Shown in pieces: positions 34,650-44,285 of a stretch of DNA of 64,000 nucleotides. The notes beneath the pieces are model-generated. The model was given only the letters and a program-made list of their open reading frames with translations. It had not been told where the DNA came from and did no database searches. This DNA is from Thaumasiovibrio sp047250365 (lineage in GTDB: Bacteria; Pseudomonadota; Gammaproteobacteria; Enterobacterales; Vibrionaceae). How positions within the stretch are numbered: position 1 is the first letter of the stretch; every line of letters begins with the position of its first letter. The position numbers and the translations under genes were made by a program. The stretch is taken from contig NZ_JBLBVL010000006.1 in the NCBI RefSeq assembly GCF_047250365.1, forward strand, positions 1 to 64,000, in the 5' to 3' direction.

Positions 34650-34959
34650 TTATTGCCCTTCTTGCACTGAAGAAATTGCATATCTACCATGACGGAAAAT
34701 TTAAATACCGTTCTCTATGACAATTTCCGTCGCGCCTATCTACATTTAATCGACTCTGATTCAGTGTATTCATTCCCCTAAATTGTAATGATTCAAATGT
34801 GAAATAACATGAAGAACACATGACAATTTAACTACACCAGTGCAACACGAAGCTCTCAGTTTTGTAAAAAACACTTGCAATTTATACTTAACACATTCAT
34901 AACAGCAAGTAACGATTACATCACCGTATGCATTATAAGACAAATAAGGAAATGAGCGC
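34650..34959. other. Gap before the TRAP operon
   Basis: 310 bases without a gene. An inverted repeat GACGGAAA (34691–34698) / TTTCCGTC (34724–34731) lies near the left end. A half CRP-like motif aaatgtga spans 34796–34803. The promoter of the TRAP operon should be here; I see no firm -35/-10. Confidence 0.45.
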
Positions 34960-35886
34960 ATGTATTTATCAATCAAAAAAGGACTGATAGCCCTGCTGTT
35001 AACGCTATCACTGCCGGCATTAGCTAATAATTACACCATAGGTACAGGTAGCCAAAGCGGTACGTACTACCCACTCGGTGGCTTGTTAGCAAAAATCTGG
35101 AGTGAAAATATCGATGATTTCAACATGCGAGCTGAAGTTACCGCTGCATCTGTTGAAAATGTCATTAAAGTCTCAACCAATAACCAATTGACCGGCATTG
35201 CAATGGGCAACGTTGTACAGCAAGCCTATTCTGGCACAGAACCATTCCCACATAAAATGAATGTGTCGGTACTGTTTGCTCTATATCCAAATGTGGTTCA
35301 ATTTATTGTACCAGCAAAATCTGATATCCAATCTGTCAGTGATTTGAAAGGCAAGCGCGTCTCCTTAGGCGCACCAGGTTCAGGTACTCGCGTTAGTGCA
35401 CTAAATATTCTTGCAACACTAGGCATCAATGAGAGTGATGTAAAAGGCCAAGCCCTGAACTACACAGCAACAACCAATGCGATTGCTAACGGTCAAATCG
35501 ATGCCGGTGTAATCGTTGGTAGCCTTGGGGTTGGTGCTATTACAGAGCTCGCTCTTACCCGAGATATTCGAATTATCTCATTTACACCCGCTGAGTTAGA
35601 GAAAATTATTGCTGCGAATCCTTCTTATGCAGGTCTAGATGTTGAAGGGGGTGCATACAGAAATGTGCCAGCGTTCACTGCTCCAGCAGTATGGAATGTA
35701 TTGGTCACGAAAGCTGACTTAGATGAAGAGCTCGCTTATGAGATGACAAAAGTGGCTTTTGAGAATATTGACCAAATTCGCCAAGCCATTAGCGTGACTA
35801 AATTTACCACCGTTGAAAACATGAATAAGTTACAAGGTATTCCTTTGCACCCCGGCTCAAAAAAGTACATGGATGAAGCACTATAA
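34960..35886 (+). CDS. TAXI-family TRAP transporter solute-binding protein
   Basis: 308 residues with signal peptide ('LIALLLTLSLPALA'). It begins the mature part with 'YTIGTGSQSGTYYPLGGLLAKIW', the defining TAXI motif, and has 'LKGKRVSLGAPGSGTRVSA' and 'IANGQIDAGVIVGSLG' further on. It binds a carboxylate (glutamate, 2-oxoglutarate or similar in known cases) in the periplasm and hands it to the fused permease encoded next. The permease gene begins 20 bases after the stop when the RBS-supported start is used. Confidence 0.92.
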   Translation: MYLSIKKGLIALLLTLSLPALANNYTIGTGSQSGTYYPLGGLLAKIWSENIDDFNMRAEVTAASVENVIKVSTNNQLTGIAMGNVVQQAYSGTEPFPHKMNVSVLFALYPNVVQFIVPAKSDIQSVSDLKGKRVSLGAPGSGTRVSALNILATLGINESDVKGQALNYTATTNAIANGQIDAGVIVGSLGVGAITELALTRDIRIISFTPAELEKIIAANPSYAGLDVEGGAYRNVPAFTAPAVWNVLVTKADLDEELAYEMTKVAFENIDQIRQAISVTKFTTVENMNKLQGIPLHPGSKKYMDEAL

Positions 35887-35905
35887 AGTAGTTAAGGAGT
35901 CAAGG

Positions 35906-37798
35906 ATGACAACGGCAAACAACCAGATAGAGCGTTTGACCAATACCATCACCACGATAGCCGCTGTTGCGGCTATCGCGCTTTCGATTTTTCAGATCTG
36001 GCAGGGAGTCACTGCAAATTTATCCGCAACACTTTTCCGCCCAATACACTTAAGCTGGATACTTATTTTAGTCTTTTTCACTAAACCGTTAATACAACCT
36101 AAATCGACCTATCCCTCTTACCTACTCGCAAGATTAGTAGACTTAACTTTAATCATCGCGACGCTTTGGGCAACCCAACATATCATTCGCTTTGATTATG
36201 ATGACATCATGTTCTTGCTAGATGGGCTCTCAACGATGGACATTTTAGCGGGCAGCATAATGGTCATCGCTTTATTGGAAGCGACAAGACGTACCGTGGG
36301 TCTGGTCATGGTTATCATCGCTGGTACATTTCTTGTTTACGCCATGTTTGGCGACCTTCTGCCAGCCTCCGTTGCCAGCAAAGGGTTTGCGCTCGATGAA
36401 ATTATTCGCTTTCACATCTATTCGACGAACGGCGTTTTCGGCGCTCCGCTAGCTATTGCCGCTGGTGTGGTCTTTATTTTTGTGCTGTTCGGTGCGTTTT
36501 TACAAGTAACCGGCGCGGGGCAATTTTTTATTGATGCCGCTTTCGCTGTAGCCGGTAAATATCGTGGTGGGCCAGCCAAAGCCAGCGTTATTGCGTCCGC
36601 AGCATTGGGCTCTATTTCAGGTTCAGCGATAGCGAACACGGTCACCACCGGTGCTCTGACTATTCCGATGATGAAAAAACTGGGATACCGCCCCGATCAA
36701 GCCGCTGGCATTGAAGCCGCAGCGTCAACAGGTGGACAGATTATGCCACCCGTTATGGGCGCTGGGGCATTTGTTATGGCTCAGTTTACCGGTATCCCCT
36801 ATAGTGAAATTTTACTTGTCTCCATTGCCCCAGCAACGCTCTATTTTGCCTGTACACTGCTCTATGTGCATCTAATGGCTTGCAAACTCGGTTTAAAAGG
36901 CATGGATAAAGTAGCAGCACTGCGAACGGTTATTCAACAAGGGTGGCATTTTGTTGTACCACTCATCTTAATCACCACACTGTTGCTGATGAGCTATTCT
37001 CCAGTGTTGGTTGGTATTGCTGGTTGTGCTGCCATCCTAGTTGCTGCCATGTGCCGTAAGCACAGTAGAATCTCTTTCGCCTTACTACTGCAAGGGCTTA
37101 AAGATGGCGCGTTATTAGCGTTACCTATCTCTGTTGCTTGTGCAACCGCAGGCATCGTTGTCGGGGTTGTTGGTCAAACCGGTATTGGATTGCAATTTAC
37201 CCAGTTCCTGATGACCCTTTCCGGCGGGCATCTCTGGTCAGTAATGGCCTTAATTGCTGTTGCTGCAATTATTCTTGGGATGGGATTACCAGTAACAGCG
37301 GCCTATATTGTTCTATCAATTATGGCGGTACCTGCCCTTACCGAACTTGGCTTATCCATATTGGCCGCTCACATGATCGTATTTTGGCTGTCGCAAACGT
37401 CCAATGTAACCCCTCCCATTGCACTTGCTGCTTTTGCTGGGGCTGGCATTGCTGGTGCTCCTCCTATGCGATCTGCTGTGCAGGCATTTAAGCTCGCACA
37501 AGGGTTTTTCATCATTCCATTAATGATGGCGTTTTCTGGGCTAATTTACACCGAGCACGCGTTCGCGGAGTTAATTTATGCAATTTTCGCTACCAGCGCA
37601 TTAATTATTGCTTTTGCTGGGGCTATAGAAGGTCGACTTGTCACATCGTTAAGCATTGGCGCCAGAGCCACTCTATTTTGCTGCGCGATACCACTGGTGC
37701 TATTTGATAATTACATCCGTATTGCGCTGATGGCCATCATTATTACAATCGCACTACTCAATCTGATTAAAAGCAAACGAGAAACGGCGTATGCCTAA
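35906..37798 (+). CDS. TRAP transporter fused permease (4TM/12TM)
   Basis: 630 residues from ATG 35906, chosen because a perfect AAGGAG site lies 6 bases upstream; an upstream ATG at 35873 overlaps the previous gene and has no site. The protein has about 16–18 membrane spans and the DctM-type blocks 'ASAALGSISGSAIANTVTTGALTIPMMKK' and 'GGQIMPPVMGAGAFVMAQF' plus 'GMGLPVTAAYIVLSIMAVPALTELG'. It works with the TAXI binding protein in sodium-dependent carboxylate uptake. Confidence 0.92.
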   Translation: MTTANNQIERLTNTITTIAAVAAIALSIFQIWQGVTANLSATLFRPIHLSWILILVFFTKPLIQPKSTYPSYLLARLVDLTLIIATLWATQHIIRFDYDDIMFLLDGLSTMDILAGSIMVIALLEATRRTVGLVMVIIAGTFLVYAMFGDLLPASVASKGFALDEIIRFHIYSTNGVFGAPLAIAAGVVFIFVLFGAFLQVTGAGQFFIDAAFAVAGKYRGGPAKASVIASAALGSISGSAIANTVTTGALTIPMMKKLGYRPDQAAGIEAAASTGGQIMPPVMGAGAFVMAQFTGIPYSEILLVSIAPATLYFACTLLYVHLMACKLGLKGMDKVAALRTVIQQGWHFVVPLILITTLLLMSYSPVLVGIAGCAAILVAAMCRKHSRISFALLLQGLKDGALLALPISVACATAGIVVGVVGQTGIGLQFTQFLMTLSGGHLWSVMALIAVAAIILGMGLPVTAAYIVLSIMAVPALTELGLSILAAHMIVFWLSQTSNVTPPIALAAFAGAGIAGAPPMRSAVQAFKLAQGFFIIPLMMAFSGLIYTEHAFAELIYAIFATSALIIAFAGAIEGRLVTSLSIGARATLFCCAIPLVLFDNYIRIALMAIIITIALLNLIKSKRETAYA

Positions 37799-37889
37799 TA
37801 ATTAGCCATGCAATACCGTGTATTGATCATAGACAATATAAGTTGACGGCTGTTTTCGATACACTTCACCTTCACTATTAGTTTTAATT

Positions 37890-38036
37890 ATTCTCAGGGC
37901 GGGGCGAAATTCCCCACCGGCGGTAATTGGTTTGCTATACAACCATCAGCCCGCGAGCGCTTTAGTCGCACGATTAAAGGACAGCAGATCTGGTTAAATT
38001 CCAGAGCCGACGGTTATAGTCCGGATGGGAGAGGGT
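37890..38036 (+). ncRNA. FMN riboswitch (RFN element)
   Basis: The hallmark 'tctcagggcggggcgaaatt' start, 'ccccaccggcggtaat', 'agcccgcgagcg', 'gcagatctggt', 'attccagagccgacggttatagtc' and 'ccggatgggagaggg' are all present in order. It controls ribB downstream in response to flavin mononucleotide. Confidence 0.97.
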
Positions 38037-38038
38037 AA

Positions 38039-38069
38039 AAAAGCACCAATACTCTCTATTGGTGCTTTT
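38039..38069 (+). terminator. Expression-platform hairpin of the FMN riboswitch
   Basis: A 13-bp stem (38039–38051 with 38057–38069) directly follows the aptamer; the T-run forms part of the 3' arm. It most likely terminates transcription when FMN is bound. It lies 73 bases before the ribB start. Confidence 0.75.
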
Positions 38070-38141
38070 GGTTTGTACAAGCTTAGCTTGTGCAGGCCCA
38101 CTTCTTTATTGCCCTGATTCTGGTACACACGAGGAATTACC

Positions 38142-38810
38142 ATGAATCAGAACCCAGAACACCACTCATTATTAGCTGAGTTTGGTACACCGTTAGAGCG
38201 CGTTGCTGCTGGTATTACTGCTTTGCAGCAAGGTCAGGGCGTTTTAGTTTTAGATGATGAAGACCGCGAAAACGAAGGCGACCTAATCTACTCTGCCGAG
38301 TCGATGACAGCAGCTCAAATGGCATTAATGATCCGCGAATGCAGTGGCATTGTTTGCCTTTGCTTAACAGACGAACAAGCAACGCAGCTTGATTTGCCAC
38401 CGATGGTGAAAAACAATAACAGCCAAAACCAAACCGCATTTACCGTGTCGATTGAAGCAAAAGTTGGTGTAACCACAGGCGTCTCGGCTGCCGATCGTGT
38501 AACGACGATAAAAACCGCCATAAACCCTACCGCAGCCCCGGAAGATCTTGCTCGTCCTGGTCACGTATTTCCTCTTCGCGCACGTCAAGGTGGTGTATTG
38601 ACTCGCCGTGGTCACACAGAAGGCACTACCGATATGATGCAGCTGGCGGGATTAAACCCTGCTGGTGTTTTGTGTGAAGTACAAAATGAAGATGGGACAA
38701 TGGCAAGAACCCCAGAGATCATCGCTTTTGCGAAAAAGCACAATATGCCAGTGCTGACTATCGAAGACATCGTTGAGTATCGTCTGTCTGAAGAAAAACA
38801 GAGCGCATAA
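38142..38810 (+). CDS. ribB: 3,4-dihydroxy-2-butanone-4-phosphate synthase
   Basis: 222 residues, close to the E. coli RibB length. 'LDDEDRENEGDLIYSAESMT' and 'RRGHTEGTTDMMQLAG' carry the acidic and His residues that bind Mg and ribulose 5-phosphate. It makes the four-carbon unit of riboflavin. There is no RibA fusion. Expression is controlled by the FMN riboswitch just upstream. A ribosome site (cgagga) precedes the ATG. Confidence 0.96.
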   Translation: MNQNPEHHSLLAEFGTPLERVAAGITALQQGQGVLVLDDEDRENEGDLIYSAESMTAAQMALMIRECSGIVCLCLTDEQATQLDLPPMVKNNNSQNQTAFTVSIEAKVGVTTGVSAADRVTTIKTAINPTAAPEDLARPGHVFPLRARQGGVLTRRGHTEGTTDMMQLAGLNPAGVLCEVQNEDGTMARTPEIIAFAKKHNMPVLTIEDIVEYRLSEEKQSA

Positions 38811-38811
38811 T

Positions 38812-38835
38812 AAAAAAGCCGACGCAATGTCGGCT
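38812..38835 (-). terminator. Terminator of the YebC-family gene
   Basis: 7-bp stem agccgac/gtcggct (38817–38823 with 38829–38835), then six T on the minus strand. Also sits directly after ribB. Confidence 0.85.
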
Positions 38836-38852
38836 ATTCTCAATCAGCAGAA

Positions 38853-39575
38853 TTACTCAGGTAGTTCTGCGTTGTGATAAACGTTCTGAACGTCATCACA
38901 ATCATCTAGTGCATCCATGAACTTTTCGAACGACGCAACATCGTCACCGCTAATAGCATGCATGCTCTGAGGAACAAAACTGATCTCTTCAAGGTCAAGT
39001 TTTGTCTCAGGAAACGCTTGTGCCAATGCATTCTTCGCTTTGAAGAACTCAGTATGCGGCGCAAAAACAGTGATAACACCATCTTCTAGCTCGATATCGG
39101 CCACATCAACGTCTTCCATCATCAATGCTTCAAGTACCGCTTCTTCATCATCACCTTTAAAAGCGAAAATAGCTTGGTGCTCAAACATATGTCCAACAGC
39201 GCCAGGACCACCAATCTTTGCATTGTTTTTCACAAAGCACTGACGAACGTCCATATAGGTACGGTTGTTATTATCGGTCAAACAATCGACGATAACCATA
39301 CAGCCACCTGGGCCAAAGCCTTCATAGCGTGCAGTTTCATAGTCTTCACCACCAGCACCACTCGCTTTATCAATCGCTTTTTCGATAACGTGAGAAGGAA
39401 CCTGATCTTTTTTTGCTTTTTCAATCAAGCGCTTTAACGAAAGGTTGATATCCGGATCAGGGCTACCATTTTTTGCAGCTACGTAAATTTCTTTACCGTA
39501 CTTTGAGTACACTTTAATTTTCGCGCCTTGCGTCTTAGCCATTGACGCCTTACGGACTTCAAAACTTCTTCCCAT
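38853..39575 (-). CDS. YebC/PmpR (TACO1)-family protein, YeeN-like clade
   Basis: 240 residues. 'KIYVAAKNGSPDPDINLSLKRLIEKAKKDQVPSHVIEKAIDKASG' and 'YEGFGPGGCMVIVDCLTDNNNRTYMDVR' match the family. The sequence follows the short YeeN variant rather than the classical YebC start ('MAGHSKW'). Relatives are described as DNA-binding regulators or as factors that help translation through difficult proline stretches. Its own terminator follows. It has no signal peptide, so it is cytosolic. Confidence 0.9.
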   Translation of the reverse strand: MGRSFEVRKASMAKTQGAKIKVYSKYGKEIYVAAKNGSPDPDINLSLKRLIEKAKKDQVPSHVIEKAIDKASGAGGEDYETARYEGFGPGGCMVIVDCLTDNNNRTYMDVRQCFVKNNAKIGGPGAVGHMFEHQAIFAFKGDDEEAVLEALMMEDVDVADIELEDGVITVFAPHTEFFKAKNALAQAFPETKLDLEEISFVPQSMHAISGDDVASFEKFMDALDDCDDVQNVYHNAELPE

Positions 39576-39646
39576 GGGGGTTCTCTCTGTTATAGCAGGG
39601 ATTTAATCGGCAAAGATTATAACCAGTCAATATGACAGCTACCAGT

Positions 39647-39670
39647 AAAAAAGCCGCCAATGGCGGCTTT
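39647..39670 (-). terminator. Terminator of fabV
   Basis: 9-bp stem aaagccgcc/ggcggcttt with a 3-nt loop and a short T-run on the minus strand. It lies 24 bases after the fabV stop. Confidence 0.85.
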
Positions 39671-39693
39671 ATCACGTATTTTACTTACCTAAA

Positions 39694-40896
39694 TCACACC
39701 GATTCAACGTCAAAATCGACAACTGGGTTAACATCAGCATCATAATCAACACCTGTAACGCCAAAACCAAACAGTTTCATAAACTCATCTTTGTACTGTT
39801 GATAGTCAGCAACATCAAACAAGTTCTCGTTGGTCACCTGCGGCCACAGTGTCTGACAATGCTGTTGAATATCATCACGCAACTCCCAGTCATCCAAGCG
39901 TAAGCGATTTTCTTCATCAACATCTGCTGCCGCACCATCTGCACGATACAAACGCGCTGCAAACATACGGAAAACCTGCTCCATACAGCCTTCATGCACG
40001 CCTTCTTCACGCATTTTCTTAAAGACCATCGCAATGTAAAGTGGCATTACAGGAATAGCAGCACTCGCTTGGGTTACGACACTTTTCAGCACGGCAACAT
40101 TTGCGCTACCACCAACCGCAGCTAAACGTTCATTCAACGCCGTTGCTGCACGATCAAGATCTAACTTAGCCTTACCTAATGTACCGTGCCAATAGATAGG
40201 CCACGTAATTTCAGTGCCGATATAACTGTACGCAACGGTTTTACAACCATCGGCTAAAACGCCTGCGTCAGCCAGTGCGTTAACCCATAGTTCCCAGTCT
40301 TGGCCACCCATCACTTTGACAGTGTCTGCGACTTCTTCTTCTGTTGCCGGCTCTATGGATGCTTCTATCAATACATCTTTGTTTGTATCAACTGCCGTTG
40401 CTGTGTACGTCTCGCCCATTGGTTTTAGGCTAGAACGAACAAGCTCACCCGTTTCTGGCATTTTGCGTACAGGTGACGCCAGCGAATAGACAACCATATC
40501 CACTTGGCCTAAATCTTCTTTGATCAGCTCGATTGCCTTCGCTTTCATCTCATTGGAAAACGCATCGCCATTAAGGCTTTTTGAGTACAATCCAGCGTCT
40601 TTCGCATACTTATCAAAGGCGGCACTGTTATACCAACCCGCAGATCCTGACTTCTTCTCACGACCTGCTTTTTCAAGAAATACACCTATCGTTGCTGCAT
40701 CGCTACCAAATGCTGCGGCAATACGTGAAGACATGCCATACCCAGTCGAAGAACCAATAACCAACACTTTCTTTGGTCCATTTTCGAGCTTAGGCTGCGC
40801 CTTGGTATAAGCGATCTGCTCAGCTATGTTCTTGTCACACCCTTCTGGGTGCGTTGTTGTACAAATAAAGCCACGAATTTTTGGTTTAATAATCAT
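39694..40896 (-). CDS. fabV: FabV-type enoyl-ACP reductase (trans-2-enoyl-CoA reductase)
   Basis: 400 residues, the usual FabV length. It has the long N-terminus 'MIIKPKIRGFICTTTHPEGC', the NADH-binding 'VLVIGSSTGYGMSSRIAAAFG' and the Tyr-x8-Lys catalytic motif in 'EITWPIYWHGTLGKAK'. It reduces the enoyl bond in the last step of fatty acid elongation. FabV was first described in Vibrio cholerae and is naturally insensitive to triclosan. Its presence supports a Vibrio-like host. Good SD (gggaac) before the ATG. Confidence 0.96.
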   Translation of the reverse strand: MIIKPKIRGFICTTTHPEGCDKNIAEQIAYTKAQPKLENGPKKVLVIGSSTGYGMSSRIAAAFGSDAATIGVFLEKAGREKKSGSAGWYNSAAFDKYAKDAGLYSKSLNGDAFSNEMKAKAIELIKEDLGQVDMVVYSLASPVRKMPETGELVRSSLKPMGETYTATAVDTNKDVLIEASIEPATEEEVADTVKVMGGQDWELWVNALADAGVLADGCKTVAYSYIGTEITWPIYWHGTLGKAKLDLDRAATALNERLAAVGGSANVAVLKSVVTQASAAIPVMPLYIAMVFKKMREEGVHEGCMEQVFRMFAARLYRADGAAADVDEENRLRLDDWELRDDIQQHCQTLWPQVTNENLFDVADYQQYKDEFMKLFGFGVTGVDYDADVNPVVDFDVESV

Positions 40897-41036
40897 TGTT
40901 AGTTCCCTTGATTTGTTGCCACAAGGATAAAAGTTTCGTCGCGCTTTCGCATCCGTTTTTGTCAGTTTTTACGCTTGAAAGCCAGTGGTTGGATCTGTCT
41001 TCGTCAATTTGAGGCTAAATCCACCAAGATAAACAG

Positions 41037-41062
41037 AAAAAAGCCACACTTCTGTGCGGCTT
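41037..41062 (-). terminator. Terminator of fadE
   Basis: 9-bp stem with one mismatch (aagccacac/gtgcggctt, 41041–41057) followed by a minus-strand T-run. Lies just after the fadE-like stop at 41090. Confidence 0.7.
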
Positions 41063-41089
41063 ACGTTACTCCAGTGCGGCGTAGAACGA

Positions 41090-43357
41090 TCATGCTGCCT
41101 GATTAGAGGAGGCGTTATTCTTAATATCAGATGGAGAAAACTCATCCACCTGAATAGCAGCCAACCGCAATGCCTCAGCATTGAGCAGCTCATCATATTG
41201 CTGCTCGGTAATGATCCCCTCTTCAACCGCTTGCTTTAACGTGGATAAATAGGGTTGTTTCGGTGCCAGTTGGCCAGATTTAACCGCGCGATACACCGTA
41301 CTCTCCAACTCTTGTACGCCAACAACTGCGTTAAAGGCACGCTCAATAATTGCTATCGGGTCTTGCTCCTTATCGCCGATATAACAGAGATAAGTCAATC
41401 TATCCCGCATGTTGCCTGCGGTCATTAAAGACGTAGCGATGTCCAACAATAATGGATCCGCTGGCGGTTTAAAATGCATGCCGATGGGAAATAGCAACGC
41501 ACGCAATGCAGTGCCAACATACTGACGGGGGAAATTATCGAACACTTGCAAGAAGGCTTGACCACAAGCATGCAAGCAGTATTGAACGCCATAATGAACA
41601 AACGGCAAATCTTCCTTACGGCGTCCATCGTCTTCATAGCGCTTTAATACTGCAGAGGCTAAATAGAGATGACTGAGTACATCACCCAACCGTGCCGACA
41701 CCATTTCACGACGTTTTAACTCACCGCCTAACGTGAGCATGGCAACATCGGCCGACACAGCCAGTGCTTTACTTATGCGAGTTAGGTGACGGTAATACTC
41801 TGCTGTTTCTCCACTGACGGGACTGGTTGCGAAACGCGATCCCGTTAGGGCATGACCCAGCGCAGAAAACGCGTTGTTGGCCGCATATTTTATATGCTTG
41901 GCCAATAAAACATCAAATGCCTGCTCCCCCGCCTCTACATCAGGGTTGGCCGCGGCCTGCATTTCGGCCAGTACATACGGATGACAGCGCGTCGCACCTT
42001 GACCAAATATCATAAGATTACGGGTTAAGATATTCGCCCCTTCCACGGTTATCGCCACAGGGATACCAAAATAGTGGTGGCCTAAGTAGTTCATCGGCCC
42101 CAATTGAATCGCCCGTCCTGCATGAATATCAAAGCTATCATTCAGCACCTTACGGGCAATCTCTGTCATATGGTATTTCGCAATCGCCGTAACAATACCG
42201 GGCTTCTCACCCAAATCTAGCGCTGTGGTAGACAAGGTACGCGCTGCCTCAAGGAGATAAGTTAGCCCACCAATGCGTCCTAATCCTTCTGCCACCCCTT
42301 CAAATTGACCTATCGGTGCACCAAATTGTTTCCGAATTCGAGCATATGCCCCCGTTGTTCTGGCTGACAAATGGCCTATCGCTGCCCCCAGTGCCGGTAA
42401 TGAGATACCGCGCCCTGCCGACAAACACTCAACCAGCATTCGCCAACCCTTGCCGGCATAGTCTGGCCCACCAATAATCCATGACAATGGAATAAACACC
42501 CCACTCCCTCGGGTTGGCCCATTCATAAAGGCCATATTTAGCGGGTTATGACGCTCACCAATCTCTACCCCTGAGTGATCAGTCGGGATCAGTGCACAAG
42601 TGATGCCTAACTCAGGTTCGTCACCTAACAAGCCATCAGGGTCAAACAACTTAAACGCCAGCCCGAGTACCGTCGCAACAGGAGCTAAAGTGATATAGCG
42701 TTTGTCCCAGTCAAGCTCTATACCTAACACTTGCTCACCCTGATACTCGCCATAACAAACCACACCTTTATCAGGAATCCCTCCCGCATCTGAGCCAGCC
42801 TCCGGCGCAGTTAAAGCAAAACATGGAATATCGGTTCCATCCGCCAAGCGTGGTAGCCAATAAGCTTTTTGCTCCTCAGTGCCATAATGGGTTAACAGCT
42901 CGCCCGGACCAAGAGAGTTAGGCACCATCACAGTAACTGCAGCGCTCAAACTCCGTGTAGCAATTTTTGATACGATGGTGGAATTTGCATGCGCAGAGAA
43001 CGCCTTTCCGCCGTATTGCTTGGGAATAATCAACGAAAAAAAGTGCTCTTTTCGCAAGTAGGCCCAAACCGCCTCGGGAAGGTCACGCTGTTGCTGCACA
43101 ATTTCGTGGTCATCGAGTATCGCAAGTAACCCTTCTAACTGGTTATCTATAAACGCCTGCTCTTCTTGCGTCAAAGAGGGCTTAGGATAAGTCAGCAACG
43201 TGCTCCACTGCGGTGATCCCGCAAACAACTCCCCATCCCACCAAACGCTTCCTGCTTCAATCGCCTCCTTTTCTGTTTGAGACATGGGAGGCAGCACGCT
43301 CTTAAAAAAAGAGAATGCGGGCTTAGTCAGGTACTTTTGTCGCAATGTCGCCATCAT
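41090..43357 (-). CDS. fadE: Acyl-CoA dehydrogenase, FadE type
   Basis: 755 residues. The large gammaproteobacterial FadE form is recognisable from 'LTAPEAGSDAGGIPDKG', 'WIIGGPDYAGKGWRMLVECLSAGRGISLPA' and 'GAYARIRKQFGAPIGQFEGV', followed by a long C-terminal extension. The N-terminus starts directly at 'LTKPAFSFFKSVLPPMSQTEKEAIEAGSVWWDGELF' and lacks the N-terminal membrane helices of E. coli FadE (about 814 residues). It introduces the first double bond in beta-oxidation. The gene is 31 bases after the TetR-type regulator gene, same strand, so the regulator likely controls it. Confidence 0.92.
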   Translation of the reverse strand: MMATLRQKYLTKPAFSFFKSVLPPMSQTEKEAIEAGSVWWDGELFAGSPQWSTLLTYPKPSLTQEEQAFIDNQLEGLLAILDDHEIVQQQRDLPEAVWAYLRKEHFFSLIIPKQYGGKAFSAHANSTIVSKIATRSLSAAVTVMVPNSLGPGELLTHYGTEEQKAYWLPRLADGTDIPCFALTAPEAGSDAGGIPDKGVVCYGEYQGEQVLGIELDWDKRYITLAPVATVLGLAFKLFDPDGLLGDEPELGITCALIPTDHSGVEIGERHNPLNMAFMNGPTRGSGVFIPLSWIIGGPDYAGKGWRMLVECLSAGRGISLPALGAAIGHLSARTTGAYARIRKQFGAPIGQFEGVAEGLGRIGGLTYLLEAARTLSTTALDLGEKPGIVTAIAKYHMTEIARKVLNDSFDIHAGRAIQLGPMNYLGHHYFGIPVAITVEGANILTRNLMIFGQGATRCHPYVLAEMQAAANPDVEAGEQAFDVLLAKHIKYAANNAFSALGHALTGSRFATSPVSGETAEYYRHLTRISKALAVSADVAMLTLGGELKRREMVSARLGDVLSHLYLASAVLKRYEDDGRRKEDLPFVHYGVQYCLHACGQAFLQVFDNFPRQYVGTALRALLFPIGMHFKPPADPLLLDIATSLMTAGNMRDRLTYLCYIGDKEQDPIAIIERAFNAVVGVQELESTVYRAVKSGQLAPKQPYLSTLKQAVEEGIITEQQYDELLNAEALRLAAIQVDEFSPSDIKNNASSNQAA

Positions 43358-43387
43358 GTTGTCCCTCTATATCAAGCCAAGTATCGA

Positions 43388-44059
43388 TTAACTCACTACC
43401 ACTCTCTGATTAATCATAGAGAGCTCTTGATCCACATTTGCCCCTACACCTGCTGCCACATAAGGAACGAGTCGGTCTAAAATATCCTCTGTTTGCGTCT
43501 CGCAACCAAAATCACTATGTGCAATATCTGCCAATGCCTGACTCGATGCCATCGTGAAAACACACGCACCAAGGGTAAAATGCAAACGCCAAAACAGCGT
43601 TTCAGGATCTAATGAAGGGTTAGCGCGACAAACGGCGGTCGTAAAGTGTACAAGTACCGGCTGATATTCATTAACAATGAACCAACGTAAATGACCTTGA
43701 ACATCGGAATACCCTCTCCCCAGCAGGCGCATAAACACCGCCGAGCCATTGCGTCGGTAATGATTAAGTGCCAACAAAGGACGCTTTACACAGTTGAGCA
43801 CATCTTGCATTGAAAACTCGTCACGTGTTAGCAATGTATGCAGCTCTTTCTCTAGCTGCGGCATAAATGCTTCTAGGTATCGGCTCAATACAGCCCTGAC
43901 TAAAGATTTTTTATCGCCGTAATGGTAGTTAACCGCAGCGAGATTGACGTTTGCCTTGCTGGTGATCATGCGAAGGGATGTTTCATTAAAACCATATTCA
44001 GCAAAAAGTACTTCCGCTGTATCTAATATTTTGGTTTTTGTCTCTTGTCGTGCTGCCAT
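43388..44059 (-). CDS. psrA: TetR-family regulator, PsrA-like
   Basis: 223 residues from ATG 44059; a GTG at 44068 is an alternative. The N-terminal helix-turn-helix ('TKTKILDTAEVLFAEYGFNETSLRMITSKANVNLAAVNYHYGDKKSLVRAVL') is of the PsrA type and the C-terminal domain is of the long-chain-acyl-CoA-responsive kind by similarity. It sits just upstream of fadE in the same direction. The palindrome at 44072–44091 overlaps its translation start region and fits the AAAC-N4-GTTT pattern reported for PsrA operators. It probably represses itself and fadE until fatty acids are present. The symbol rests on family and context. Confidence 0.8.
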   Translation of the reverse strand: MAARQETKTKILDTAEVLFAEYGFNETSLRMITSKANVNLAAVNYHYGDKKSLVRAVLSRYLEAFMPQLEKELHTLLTRDEFSMQDVLNCVKRPLLALNHYRRNGSAVFMRLLGRGYSDVQGHLRWFIVNEYQPVLVHFTTAVCRANPSLDPETLFWRLHFTLGACVFTMASSQALADIAHSDFGCETQTEDILDRLVPYVAAGVGANVDQELSMINQRVVVS

Positions 44060-44071
44060 CTCAATCACTCA

Positions 44072-44091
44072 ATTTAAACAATTGTTTAAAT
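44072..44091. promoter_or_regulatory. Perfect 20-bp palindrome, probable PsrA-like operator
   Basis: ATTTAAACAATTGTTTAAAT is an exact palindrome 12 bases before the regulator's ATG. It contains AAAC-N4-GTTT as in PsrA sites. Binding here would block transcription of the regulator and fadE. Confidence 0.8.
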
Positions 44092-44234
44092 CCTAGTCAC
44101 CAAATGGCATTTCAACAAGTTCGTAACATCTCATTACTCTCTATTCTCGTGTTGAAAAAATTTAATCAAAAATTTTCCAAACTCACGGAACTCTTGCACA
44201 TGAGTAGAGTCATAAGTAATGCCACTGCTTTTTC

Positions 44235-44285
44235 TTGAAGATGTTCTTCAAAACCTGTACCCAAATTTGGATACAGGTTTTTTAC
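44235..44285 (+). terminator. Two consecutive hairpins ending in a T-run
   Basis: Hairpin 1 is ttgaaga-tgt-tcttcaa (44235–44251, perfect 7-bp stem). Hairpin 2 is a near-continuous palindrome (44251–44280, 9-bp outer stem aaacctgta/tacaggttt plus inner ccaaatttgg), then ttttt. A TTGCAC…17 nt…TAATGC promoter-like pair lies at 44194–44222. No ORF precedes it on the plus strand, so a short untranslated RNA may end here. Confidence 0.55.
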
